Assembly (NCBI GenBank): GCA_963805705.1 | Contig: CAWDVH010000001.1 | Location: 620,001-684,000 of the forward strand | DNA from: CAWDVH01 sp963805705 | GTDB lineage: Bacteria; Actinomycetota; Actinomycetes; Streptosporangiales; Streptosporangiaceae | Length of the DNA: 64,000 nucleotides | Reading direction: 5' to 3' | Shown here: one piece after another, positions 34,308 through 42,170 of the stretch | Numbering within the stretch: position 1 is the first letter of the stretch | Layout of the letters: each line of letters opens with the position of its first letter | The notes under the pieces: model-generated | What the model was told of the DNA's origin: nothing | The model's database searches: none | Seen by the model: the letters and a program-made list of their open reading frames with translations, nothing else | Position numbers and translations under genes: made by a program

Positions 34308-35564
34308 GCGCATTCCGCCGCCTGGCGTGAGCCGGGCGGCCCGCGCGTCGAGATACCGCTGCTCGGGCAGGCTCGTGGCGCGCCGGGCGGCCAGCTGGTA
34401 CCCGGCCCTGGCCGCCTCAAGGTCTCCGGACATCTCCAGCAGGTGCGCCCGGACCGCGTGCAGGCGGTGATGCCGGGCCATCCGCTCATCGGCATCCAGC
34501 ACGGCGAGCAGGTCGAGGCCGGCCTGCGGCCCGTGCACCATCGCCGCCGCTACCGCGTGATTGAGCGTCACCATCGGATTCGGCGCGATCCGCTCCAGCA
34601 GTTCGTACAGGGCGAGGATCTGCGGCCAGTCGGTGTCAGCCGCCCGCGGTGCTTCATCGTGGACCGCGGCGATCGCCGCCTGGACCTGATAGGGGCCGAT
34701 CGGCGCCCTGGCCAGCGCCCCGGTAACCAGCTCGACCCCCTCCCGGATGGCCCCGGAGTCCCACCGGGCCCGGTCCTGCTCGGCGAGCGGGACCAGGGAG
34801 CCGTCGGGCCGGGTGCGGGCCGGCCGCCGGGCGTCGGTGAGCAGCATCAGGGCCAGGAGCCCGGTGACCTCGCCATCGCGGGGGAGCAGCTGGTGCACCG
34901 CGCGGGTGAGCCGGATCGCCTCCCTGGCCAGCTCGATGCGCTGCAGGTCAGGGCCGGAGGTGGCGGTGTAGCCCTCGTTGAAGATCAGGTAGAGCACCTG
35001 CAGGACCACCTGCTGCCGGCCCGGCAGCTCCGCTGCGAGCGGCATGCCGAAGGGGATGCCGGTGGCCTTAATGCGCTGCTTGGCCCGGCTGATGCGCTGG
35101 GCCATGGTCGTCTCCGGCGCGAGGAAGGCGCTGGCGATCTGGGCTGTGGTCAGGCCGCCGACAGCACGCAGGGTGAGCGCGGCCTGCGAGGCCGGCGACA
35201 GCGCGGGATGGCAGCACAGGAACAGCAGGGTCAGCGTGTCGTCGGTATCCGGCAGATGCTGCTCGCCGGGAGCCGGCCCGGCGAGCTCGTCGGGCCCGGC
35301 CATCGCCGCGGCCGTCACCTCCCGGCGCCGTCGCGCCTGATCGCCGCGCCACTGATCCACTAGCCGCCGGGACGCGACGGTGATCAGCCAGCCTTGAGGA
35401 TTGCGGGGCAGGCCGTCCTTCGGCCATTGCCGGGCGGCGGCCAGCAGTGCTTCCTGCACCGCGTCCTCGCACATGTCGAAGTGCCCGTGCCGCCGCACGA
35501 GCGCGCCGAGGACCTGCGGCACCAGCTGGCGCAGCAGGTCCTCGACCTCGGCGGGCGCAGTCAC
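34293..35564 (-). CDS. ECF sigma factor, ECF42 type with TPR-like C-terminal extension
   Basis: A 423-residue sigma-70 family protein. Region 2 starts RHGHFDMCEDAVQEALLAAARQWPKDGLPRNPQGWLITVASRRLVDQWR; region 4 is LTLRAVGGLTTAQIASAFLAPETTMAQRISRAKQRI. The long C-terminal DUF6596/TPR-like part (from LYLIFNEGYTATSG to RRATSLPEQRYL) is the ECF42 hallmark. These factors are encoded with DGPF/YciI-like proteins and have no anti-sigma factor; the extension is needed for activity. GTG 35564 overlaps the YciI-like gene stop by 4 bases (GTGA), which fixes the start. Confidence 0.9.
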   Translation of the reverse strand: MTAPAEVEDLLRQLVPQVLGALVRRHGHFDMCEDAVQEALLAAARQWPKDGLPRNPQGWLITVASRRLVDQWRGDQARRRREVTAAAMAGPDELAGPAPGEQHLPDTDDTLTLLFLCCHPALSPASQAALTLRAVGGLTTAQIASAFLAPETTMAQRISRAKQRIKATGIPFGMPLAAELPGRQQVVLQVLYLIFNEGYTATSGPDLQRIELAREAIRLTRAVHQLLPRDGEVTGLLALMLLTDARRPARTRPDGSLVPLAEQDRARWDSGAIREGVELVTGALARAPIGPYQVQAAIAAVHDEAPRAADTDWPQILALYELLERIAPNPMVTLNHAVAAAMVHGPQAGLDLLAVLDADERMARHHRLHAVRAHLLEMSGDLEAARAGYQLAARRATSLPEQRYLDARAARLTPGGGMRLPSQ

Positions 35565-35923
35565 ATTTCCGCGCCGGCGGTATCCATGACCTGCCGCACT
35601 TCCATCGCGAAGTACCGGGCATCTGGCCACCGGGCGGCGATCTGAACGGCGCGCTCGGTGCTGTCGCACTCGACCATGAGGTAGCCGGCCAGCTGTTCCT
35701 TGGCCTCCGCGAACGGCCCGTCGGTGGCTGCGGGCACGCCGTCCCGCACCCGGACGGTCGTAGCGCTCGACGCATCGACGAGCGCCTCCCCGCCGATCAG
35801 CTCCCCGGACTCGCCGAGCTCCGTCATGATCACGCCGACCTCGCCGAACAGCTCGTCGCGCTCCTGCTGGGACCACGCCTGATAGGTCGCGGGGTTGTTG
35901 TAGATCAGCAGCATGTACTTCAT
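35561..35923 (-). CDS. YciI/DGPF domain protein, ECF42 partner
   Basis: A 120-residue YCII-related protein: MKYMLLIYNNPATYQAW, the ELIGGEALVDASSATTVR segment and the DGPFAEAKEQLAGYLMVECDS motif that gives the DGPF name. It is the usual upstream partner and target gene of ECF42 sigma factors; the biochemical role is not known. Upstream on the minus strand a GTCGA (35999-36003) and a CGAC (35978-35981) lie about 17 bases apart and might be an ECF-type promoter, but I do not trust the consensus enough to list it as a site. Confidence 0.9.
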   Translation of the reverse strand: MKYMLLIYNNPATYQAWSQQERDELFGEVGVIMTELGESGELIGGEALVDASSATTVRVRDGVPAATDGPFAEAKEQLAGYLMVECDSTERAVQIAARWPDARYFAMEVRQVMDTAGAEM

Positions 35924-36071
35924 GCCCAGCGCTCCTCACGCTCATGGCGCCCCGTGCGGGCACCTCTCACCGGGGACGTCGGAGCAGGCGGCAGGATCTC
36001 GACGTCCACCCCCTCCACACTGCCAGCCCTCCAGACTGCCAGCCTCTGCGCCGCCAGCCTCTTGCCCGACG

Positions 36072-36096
36072 CGTTAGTGGCCGCTAACGTGTTAGC
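36072..36096. promoter_or_regulatory. GTTAG palindrome next to the ArsR start, likely operator
   Basis: CGTTAGTGGCCGCTAACG (36072-36089) is an 18-base palindrome with one mismatched pair, followed by a third half-site GTTAGC at 36091-36096 that abuts the GTG start. ArsR-type repressors bind such imperfect palindromes at their own promoter. There is no room for a ribosome site, so the gene may be leaderless. Confidence 0.55.
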
Positions 36097-36432
36097 GTGC
36101 CTGACCTGGTGGCCGCGATGGCCGAGCCGAACCGGCGCCGCCTGCTACAGCTGCTGGGGTCCGGCGAGCAGACAGTGACCGTGCTGGCCAGCAAATTCAC
36201 GGTGAGCCGGTCGGCCATCTCGCAGCACCTGGGCGTGCTCGGCGAGGCCGGCCTGGTCGTCAGCCGACGAGAGGGAAGGTTTCAGTACTACCGCCTCAGG
36301 CCCGAGGGCATGGCGGCCCTGCGGGCCGAGCTCGCCTCGTTCTGGACCAGGGAACTCGACCAGCTCGTCAGCGATGCACTCGCCATCAGTGCCGCATCTG
36401 AATCCGCATCTGAATCCGAAGGAGCACTCTGA
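36097..36432 (+). CDS. ArsR family transcriptional regulator
   Basis: A 111-residue winged-helix repressor: VAAMAEPNRRRLLQLLGSGEQTVTVLA, the recognition part FTVSRSAISQHLGVLGEAGLVVSRREGRFQYYRL and a helical end rich in Ser and Glu. The metal-binding Cys pair of arsenic sensors is absent, which fits the subgroup that precedes SRPBCC/AHSA1 genes and controls them. The next gene overlaps its stop codon at base 36432. GTG 36097 was chosen; a palindromic operator candidate abuts it. Confidence 0.9.
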   Translation: MPDLVAAMAEPNRRRLLQLLGSGEQTVTVLASKFTVSRSAISQHLGVLGEAGLVVSRREGRFQYYRLRPEGMAALRAELASFWTRELDQLVSDALAISAASESASESEGAL

Positions 36433-37407
36433 TGCCGTTCGAGAGAACCGTGCTCGTCCCACTTGGCCCCGATGAGACTTTCGCCCTGATCACAGAGCCC
36501 GAGCGGCTGCGCCGCTGGCAGGTCATTACCGCCCGCGTCGATCTTCGGGCTGGCGGTGACTACCGGTGGACCATCATTCCGGGGAACTCCGCCGCCGGCT
36601 CCTATACCGAGGTGGAACCGGGCCGGCGCGTCGTCTTCACCTGGGGCTGGGAGGGATCGAAGGACCTGCCTCCTGGCGCGTCATCGGTGACCATCACGCT
36701 GGAGGCCGGCCGCCGACGGGACGCTCGTCTCGCTCGTGCACGACGGGCTGACGCCGCAGCAGGCCGACGGCCACGCTGAGGGCTGGAATCACTACCTCGA
36801 TCGCCTGATCGCCGCCGGCGCCCGTGGTGACGCCGGCGCCGACGAATGGGTCGCGGCGCCGCAGGAGCTTGACGCCATCAAGGCCGCCGAGGCCGCACTG
36901 TCCGCCTGCCAGCTCGTGCTGCGCGGCATCACCGATGCCGACCGTGACCGGGCCACCACCTGCCCGCAGTTCAGCGTGGCGCAGCTGGCCGACCACCTGA
37001 TCGGCTCGGTGACCCACCTGGGCGGTGCGGCCGGCGCGCAGTTCCCCGATCCCGCGACGTCGGCCAGCATCGAGACCCGGATCGCGGACCCGGCACAGGC
37101 CGCGCTGGAAGCCTGGAACGCCCGCGGCCTCGACGGCATGGTCAAGGCCGCCGGGAGCGAGTTGCCTGCCGTCATCGCCGTCGGGATCCTGTCGGTCGAG
37201 TTCCTGGTTCACGCGTGGGACTTCGCCAGGGCCACCGGCCAGCAGGTCACCGTCTCTGATGCGGTGAGCCAGCATGTCCTCGAGTCCGCGCACAAGATCA
37301 TCACCCCCGGCGTCCGCAGCAGCGTCGGATTCGCCGACGCGGTCGAGCCCGGCCCGGACGCCGATGTCCTCGGCCGCCTGATCGCCTTCACCGGCCGCGC
37401 CGCGTAG
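36432..37407 (+). pseudogene. SRPBCC (AHSA1) - TIGR03086 fusion protein, frameshifted
   Basis: The first part (36432 to about 36704) is an SRPBCC/AHSA1 domain: MPFERTVLVPLGPDETFALIT, then YRWTIIPGNSAAGSYTEVEP and FTWGWEGSKDLPPGASSVTITLE. One extra G at about 36705 throws it out of frame. In the next frame the domain resumes as PAADGTLVSLVHDGLTPQQADGHAEGW and continues into a TIGR03086/maleylpyruvate-isomerase-like (DinB-type) domain with TTCPQFSVAQLADHLIGSVTHLG and LVHAWDFARATGQQV. Removing one base gives one protein of about 324 residues, a build known from relatives. It is coupled to the ArsR gene. A separate translation of the second part from 36736 is possible but less likely. Confidence 0.75.
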
Positions 37408-37450
37408 CCCGGCCCACTGACCTCCTACCTCTCGCAAAGGAGAAACGAAG

Positions 37451-38230
37451 ATGCCCGTACGTACCTCTTATCTCCAGGGCACCCCTAACTGGGTGGACCT
37501 GCAGACCACCGACCAGGCGGCCGCGAAGTCCTTCTACGCTGCGCTGTTCGGCTGGACCTACGATGACCAGCCGATGCCCGAGGGCCCGGTGTACTCCATG
37601 GCCAAGCTCGGCGAGGGATATGCCGCCGCGATCGCCGCGCAGTCGCCGGAGCTGGCCGCCGCCGGCGAGCCGCCGGCCTGGAATACCTACCTCGCCGTGG
37701 ACTCGGTCGATGACGCGGCGGCCAAGGTCGAGGCGGCCGGCGGCCAGGTCGCGATGCAGCCCTTTGACGTGATGGAGGCCGGGCGGATGGCCTTCGTGCT
37801 GGATCCAAGCGGCGCGCCCGTGGTGTTCTGGCAGGCCGGCCAGCACATCGGCGCCACGGTGGTGAACGAGCCGGGAGCCATTCTCTGGAATGAGCTGGTC
37901 ACCACCGACCCGTCGGTCACCACGTTCTACGAGCAGGTCCTCGGCCTGACCACCAGCGTGATGGACATGGGGACCGGTGCGTACACCCTGTTCGAGACCG
38001 GCGGCACGCAGGTCGGCGGCACCGTGGCCCCGCAGATGCCCGGCGTGCCGAACCACTGGCATGTGTACTTCCAGGTGGCCGGCACCGACGCCGCCCTGGC
38101 GAAGGTCGCCGAACTGGGCGGATCCACCCTGGTGGAGCCGTTTGACAGCCCGGTCGGCCGCATCGCCACGGTGCGCGACCCGCAGGGCGCGGTGTTCAGC
38201 ATCATCGAGCCGCCAGCTCAGCCCGCCTAA
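37451..38230 (+). CDS. VOC family protein with two glyoxalase-like domains
   Basis: A 259-residue protein with two vicinal-oxygen-chelate modules: first GTPNWVDLQTTDQAAAKSFYAALFGW to about residue 125 (PSGAPVVFWQ), second from PGAILWNELVTTDPSVTTFYEQVLGL to VRDPQGAVFSIIEPP. This is the CFP-30B/SCO-type two-domain VOC family in actinomycetes, whose members include hydroxylase-like and resistance proteins; the reaction is unknown. An AAGGAG site precedes ATG 37451. It ends 26 bases before a large hairpin. Confidence 0.88.
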   Translation: MPVRTSYLQGTPNWVDLQTTDQAAAKSFYAALFGWTYDDQPMPEGPVYSMAKLGEGYAAAIAAQSPELAAAGEPPAWNTYLAVDSVDDAAAKVEAAGGQVAMQPFDVMEAGRMAFVLDPSGAPVVFWQAGQHIGATVVNEPGAILWNELVTTDPSVTTFYEQVLGLTTSVMDMGTGAYTLFETGGTQVGGTVAPQMPGVPNHWHVYFQVAGTDAALAKVAELGGSTLVEPFDSPVGRIATVRDPQGAVFSIIEPPAQPA

Positions 38231-38255
38231 CCGCGAAACCCACGGCCTGACCGAG

Positions 38256-38304
38256 TCGCCGGGGGCGATTCTCAGTCAATACGACTGAGAATCGCCCCCG
38301 GCGA
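38256..38304. terminator. 22-bp perfect stem-loop between VOC and TfoX genes
   Basis: Bases 38256-38277 are the exact reverse complement of 38283-38304, with a 5-base loop AATAC. A perfect 22-bp stem is much stronger than needed for a terminator. No T-run follows, so it would act as a factor-aided or loop-type terminator, or as an attenuator for the TfoX-like gene starting 42 bases later. Confidence 0.65.
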
Positions 38305-38345
38305 TGGCTGAGGTCGCCGGTCCGATGCACGCCTGGAGTGAGCAC

Positions 38346-38711
38346 ATGGAAATGCCCAAGCCGAGTGAGGCCGACAAGGAGTTCTTCCGGTCCCTGATCC
38401 CCGCTGAACCGGACGTCGAGATCAAGCCGATGTTCGGCAACCTCGGGGCTTTCGTCCGCGGGAACATATTCGCCGCCCTGTTCGGCCCGGACGTTGGCGT
38501 CCGGCTTGACGACACCGCCCGCGACGAGCTGGCGGCGATAGACGGTTCTGGGCCCTTCGGGCCGGCCGAGCGCCCGATGGGCGGATACACGAGCCTGCCC
38601 GGGGCCTGGCGGAGCACGCCCGATCTCGCCGCTGTCTGGGTCGCCAGGGCGCTGTCCCACGTCAGCTCGCTGCCACCAAAGATCAAGAAGCCGAAGCCGG
38701 CCAGGAAGTAA
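38346..38711 (+). CDS. TfoX/Sxy N-terminal domain protein
   Basis: ATG 38346 has GGAG 7 bases upstream; an in-frame ATG at 38304 lies in the hairpin and has no ribosome site. The 121-residue product shows the TfoX N-domain: KEFFRSLIPAEPDVEIKPMFGNLGAFVRGNIFAALFG, then VRLDDTARDELAAI, GYTSLPGAW and a final helix VARALSHVSSLPP with a basic tail (KIKKPKPARK). In proteobacteria TfoX controls competence; in actinomycetes the role is unknown. Confidence 0.8.
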   Translation: MEMPKPSEADKEFFRSLIPAEPDVEIKPMFGNLGAFVRGNIFAALFGPDVGVRLDDTARDELAAIDGSGPFGPAERPMGGYTSLPGAWRSTPDLAAVWVARALSHVSSLPPKIKKPKPARK

Positions 38712-38731
38712 CCGCCTGGCAAGATCGCCGT

Positions 38732-39643
38732 ATGGCCGAGCATCCTGCAGCCGGGCAGCAACCAGCCGGGCAGCAACCAGCCGAGCAGCCCCGAGCCGGG
38801 CAATCCCCCGCCGGGCAGCCCACCGCCGGCCAGCCACCCGCCGGGCCATCCCCCGGCGGGCCATCCCCCGCCGGGACGCGGTCGGTGCTTGAGCGCTTCC
38901 GGCTGGACGGCCGGGTCGCCGTCGTCACTGGCGCGTCATCCGGCCTCGGCGTCGCCTTCGCTGCCGGGCTCGCCGAGGCCGGCGCCGACGTAGTCCTCAC
39001 CGCACGGCGCGCCGACCGGCTGGAGCGAACGCGGCAGCTGGTCGAAAGCTACGGGCGCCGCGCCCTGGCGGTTCAGGCCGACGTCGCCGACCCGCGGGAC
39101 TGCGAACGCGTGATCGCCGCTGCGTACCAGGAGTTCGCCGCGGTGCACGTGCTGGTGAACAACGCAGGAGTCGGCAGCGCGGTCCCGGCGACCCGCGAGT
39201 CGCCGGAGGAGTTCAGCCGCGTCGTCGCGACGAATCTGCATGGCTGCTACTGGATGGCGCAGGCGTGCGGGAGGCGAATGCGGCCGGGCGCCAGCATCGT
39301 CAACGTCAGCAGCGCGCTGGCCAAGACGACCGCCGGGCTTCCGCAGGCGGCCTACAGCGCGAGCAAGGCGGGCGTCCTCGGGCTGACCAGGGACCTGGCC
39401 AGCCAGTGGACGGGCCGTAAGGGCATCCGGGTCAACGCCCTGGTGCCGGGCTACTTTCAGACCGAGATGACGGACCATTTCCAGGACGGGTACCTGGAAT
39501 CCCTGGTCGAGCGGCGGATCCCGGCCGGCCGGCTCGGCGACCACATCGAGCTCGTCACCGCGCTCATCTTCCTGGCCAGCGACGCCTCCTCCTATGTCAC
39601 GGGCACCGCCCTGACCGTCGACGGCGGATTGCTGATCACCTGA
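38732..39643 (+). CDS. SDR family oxidoreductase with repetitive N-terminal extension
   Basis: From GTG 38885 on, this is a standard short-chain dehydrogenase: LERFRLDGRVAVVTGASSGLGVAFA (TGxxxGxG), VNNAGVGSAVP, the Ser in VNVSSALAKTT, YSASKAGVLGLTRDLA (Tyr-x3-Lys), and the C-terminal FLASDASSYVTGTALTVDGGLL. The reading frame extends upstream to ATG 38732 through about 50 residues of Pro/Gly/Gln/Ala repeats (AGQQP, AGQPP units). That extension is low complexity and the ATG has no clear ribosome site, so the true start may be 38885. The substrate is unknown. It overlaps the convergent gene by 8 bases. Confidence 0.85.
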   Translation: MAEHPAAGQQPAGQQPAEQPRAGQSPAGQPTAGQPPAGPSPGGPSPAGTRSVLERFRLDGRVAVVTGASSGLGVAFAAGLAEAGADVVLTARRADRLERTRQLVESYGRRALAVQADVADPRDCERVIAAAYQEFAAVHVLVNNAGVGSAVPATRESPEEFSRVVATNLHGCYWMAQACGRRMRPGASIVNVSSALAKTTAGLPQAAYSASKAGVLGLTRDLASQWTGRKGIRVNALVPGYFQTEMTDHFQDGYLESLVERRIPAGRLGDHIELVTALIFLASDASSYVTGTALTVDGGLLIT

Positions 39644-40169
39644 GACGGGCGGCGATGACCCGCGCGCACTCCATCGGCTCGGCATGGGTCGTATCCACTT
39701 CCAGGTCATATACGACGCCCTGGTGAACCACCTCCGCCTGGGATGCCGCCATCCCGGTGACCCGATCGCCCCGTGCCACCTCCCGGCTTGCGGCCACCGT
39801 GCCCTGGCACCTGACACCGACCCACAGCACGTCCAGTCCGGCCAGAGCTTTCTGCCACCGCTGCTGGGACACCGCTCCGCCGAGGAAGACCTCATCAACG
39901 ATGACCCCGGCCCCCGCGCGGGCCGTCGCGGCGACCCCCTCGATCCAGGCCGCTTCCAGCGACCGGAACTCCGGCCCGACAATCACCTTGCCGTCCGGGT
40001 CGAGCCTGACGCCCGCATCTGAGCCCGTCATGGACGCGGGCATCGCCTGGATCAGTGCGTCCACCCCGAAGGTCAGCCACGGATCCGGCAGGACCGACTG
40101 CAGACACCGGGCGATCCCGGACTTCCCCGAACTGGAGCCACCATTGAGGACAATCACCTGAGTCGTCAC
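39636..40169 (-). CDS. chloramphenicol phosphotransferase-like P-loop protein
   Basis: A 177-residue kinase-like protein of the CPT family: Walker A VLNGGSSSGKSGIARCLQ, FGVDALIQAMPASM (Asp of the catalytic site in CPT), GAGVIVDEVFLGG and VGVRCQGTVAASREVARGDR. The Streptomyces venezuelae enzyme phosphorylates chloramphenicol on its primary hydroxyl. The match in the active-site segments suggests a phosphotransferase, but resistance cannot be claimed from sequence alone. It is a single gene. Confidence 0.82.
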   Translation of the reverse strand: MTTQVIVLNGGSSSGKSGIARCLQSVLPDPWLTFGVDALIQAMPASMTGSDAGVRLDPDGKVIVGPEFRSLEAAWIEGVAATARAGAGVIVDEVFLGGAVSQQRWQKALAGLDVLWVGVRCQGTVAASREVARGDRVTGMAASQAEVVHQGVVYDLEVDTTHAEPMECARVIAARLR

Positions 40170-40246
40170 CGCGCCACCCTAGAGGCATCGCCACAGCGCT
40201 CTGGCTCAGGTTCCGGCCCGGGCGCCGGGCCGCCGCCTCTGAGTGA

Positions 40247-41170
40247 TCAGACAGGCGGCCGCAGCTGACGCCGCAGGCCGGGCACATCAGCCAGCGGCCC
40301 GAGGTGGCGCAGCTTGTCGGGGTTGATCACCGAGCGGACGGTGCGTACCTGGCCGCCCACGATGTCCAGGACAAAGACGTTGACCAGCTGGCCGGCTGGA
40401 TCGAGGAACAACGCGCCCGGCTGCCCGTTGACCTCAGCCCGGCGGATCGTTATCCGCAGCTCGCGGATCTGCCGGGACAGGCCGGTCATGAGGCGGGCCG
40501 TCCGCTGCCGGCCGGTGATCGGCCGCGGCCAGGAGGGGCTCGTCCCGCCGCTGTCGCCGTAGACCACGGCGTCCTGCGCGAGCATCGTGACCAGGCCGTC
40601 CATGTCCCCGTCCCCGACGGCCCGCAGGAACCGGTCGGCAAGCTCCTCGCGGTGGCGGCGCGAGGCATCGAAGCGGGGCCGGTGCTCGGCGACATGGCGC
40701 CGTGCGCGCAGCGCCAGCTGACGGCAGTTGTCCTCGCCCTTGCCGACGATGCCCGCGACCTCGTCGTAGCCGTAGCCGAAGATGTCATGCAGCAGGAAGA
40801 CGGCCCGCTCGACCGGAGTCAGCCGCTCAAGCACGAGCAGGAACGCCATCGACAGCGTGTCGGCCTCTTCCGCCGCGCTGGCCGGATCCGGCGCGGCGGG
40901 GTCAGTCAGCAGCGGCTCCGGCAGCCACTCGCCCACGTATGCCTCCCGGCGGGCCCGCGCTGAGCGCAGCTGATCGATGCAGAGCCGAGTGGTAACCGCC
41001 GAGAGGAATGCCCTCGGCGAGTCGATCCCGCCGTTGCCCGTCTCCTGGCGGTGGAAGCGCAGGAACGCCTCCTGCACGATGTCCTCGGCCTCGGTGACGC
41101 TACCGAGCATCCGGTAGGCGATCGAGAACATCAGCGGCCGGAGCCGCTGGTAGGCCTCCGCCGTGCTCAT
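40247..41170 (-). CDS. sigJ: ECF sigma factor SigJ (ECF41 type) with SnoaL-like C-domain
   Basis: A 307-residue sigma factor. Region 2 is YQRLRPLMFSIAYRMLGSVTEAEDIVQEAFLRFHR; region 4 is LERLTPVERAVFLLHDIFGYGYDEVAGIVGKGEDNCRQLALRAR. The C-terminal NTF2/SnoaL-like domain ends in VINPDKLRHLG, the NPDKL motif of ECF41. The linker motif usually written DGGGK reads DSGGT here. ECF41 factors lack an anti-sigma factor; their own extension regulates them, and they switch on an adjacent COE gene, here the epimerase. ATG 41170 is preceded by GAGGGG. It overlaps the epimerase 3' end by 71 bases. Confidence 0.92.
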   Translation of the reverse strand: MSTAEAYQRLRPLMFSIAYRMLGSVTEAEDIVQEAFLRFHRQETGNGGIDSPRAFLSAVTTRLCIDQLRSARARREAYVGEWLPEPLLTDPAAPDPASAAEEADTLSMAFLLVLERLTPVERAVFLLHDIFGYGYDEVAGIVGKGEDNCRQLALRARRHVAEHRPRFDASRRHREELADRFLRAVGDGDMDGLVTMLAQDAVVYGDSGGTSPSWPRPITGRQRTARLMTGLSRQIRELRITIRRAEVNGQPGALFLDPAGQLVNVFVLDIVGGQVRTVRSVINPDKLRHLGPLADVPGLRRQLRPPV

Positions 41171-42125
41171 ATCCGGTCCCCTCTGGCCGCGCGGATTCTC
41201 CCAGACCGCGGGTGAAGCCCTGCCGCCAGCTCGCCCACTGGGGCTGCCAGCCCAGTTCCGCCTTCGCCTTCGCGTTCGACGAGCCACGGATCTGCGTCAT
41301 CATGGAGACGCCCACCTCGCCAGCCGCCAGCCGCCCGAGCCACCCCGGCACCCGGTAGGGCGCCCTGGCGCCCACCGATGCGGCCAGAAACGGCAGCCAC
41401 TGCGCCACGCTAGCCGGTTCATCGTCGACGACGTTGTAGATCCCCGGCCCGCCGTGCTCCAGGGCCGCTACCGTCGCCGCGGCGGCGTCGCTGACGTGCA
41501 GGAACGACCAGACGCCCGCCCCGCTGCCGATAACCGGCAGCCGGCGCCGGCGGATCAGGGCGACGAGCTCATCGAAAGCACCGGGCCCGTAGAAGGACCC
41601 GTATCTCAGCACGATTCCCTCTATCGGCGCCGCAGTCAGAACGACCCGCTCCAGATGACCAATCGCGGCGAGTGTCTCGCGCTGCGCGGCGGGCGGGCTC
41701 GGATCGAGCGGATCGTCCTCGGTCTTCACCGGGCCGCCGGCCCGGGTGTTCGTCCAGCCGGTATAGCTCTGCGCGACAAAACGCCGCACGCCGGACGCGG
41801 CGGCCGCGGCCAGCAGGTGATCGGTCCCGGTAGTCCGCAGTTCGTTGGTGACCGCGAACGCGCGGTCGAAGCGGCGCACGCTGCTCGTCCCGGCCAGCGC
41901 GGTCATCTGGTGAATGACGACCTCGGGCTCGGCCCTGGCTACCGCCGCGCCGACAGCCACCCTGTCCAGGCCGTCCATTATGACCGGCTCGGCTCCCAGC
42001 GCGCGCAGCCGCCCGGCCTTCGCCGGGGTCCTGGTCGTGGCGGTGACCTGATATCCCTGTGCGGTCAGCGCGGGCAGCAGGTACTGCCCGATAGCCCCGC
42101 TCGCCCCGGCCACAAAGACTCGCAT
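41100..42125 (-). CDS. NAD-dependent epimerase/dehydratase, ECF41 partner
   Basis: A 341-residue extended SDR: MRVFVAGASGAIGQYLLPAL (GxxGxxG), IHQMTALAG, FVAQSYTGWTN (Tyr region), LRYGSFYGPGAF and the C-terminal ELGWQPQWASWRQGF. It is the epimerase/oxidoreductase type of COE protein that accompanies ECF41 sigma factors; the substrate is unknown. A match to the ECF41 promoter lies 46-72 bases upstream, and a 10-bp hairpin sits in the 5' leader. The last 23 codons overlap the sigma factor start, so the two genes are translationally coupled. Confidence 0.88.
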   Translation of the reverse strand: MRVFVAGASGAIGQYLLPALTAQGYQVTATTRTPAKAGRLRALGAEPVIMDGLDRVAVGAAVARAEPEVVIHQMTALAGTSSVRRFDRAFAVTNELRTTGTDHLLAAAAASGVRRFVAQSYTGWTNTRAGGPVKTEDDPLDPSPPAAQRETLAAIGHLERVVLTAAPIEGIVLRYGSFYGPGAFDELVALIRRRRLPVIGSGAGVWSFLHVSDAAAATVAALEHGGPGIYNVVDDEPASVAQWLPFLAASVGARAPYRVPGWLGRLAAGEVGVSMMTQIRGSSNAKAKAELGWQPQWASWRQGFTRGLGESARPEGTGYEHGGGLPAAPAADVLDRLPDAR

Positions 42126-42137
42126 GATGACTCCCTT

Positions 42138-42162
42138 CGTCCGGTCCCCGGCGGACCGGACG
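42138..42162 (-). promoter_or_regulatory. 10-bp stem-loop in the epimerase leader
   Basis: CGTCCGGTCC (42138-42147) pairs with GGACCGGACG (42153-42162) across a 5-base loop. It lies between the predicted ECF41 promoter and the epimerase start, ending 13 bases before the ATG, so it is transcribed in the leader and could affect translation. No regulator is implied by the sequence. Confidence 0.4.
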
Positions 42163-42170
42163 CCCTCTCA

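Noticed and set aside
36736..37407. Independent gene for the TIGR03086 domain starting at ATG 36736
   Set aside because: The conserved SRPBCC end is encoded in the same frame before this ATG, so the ATG is internal to a frameshifted fusion.
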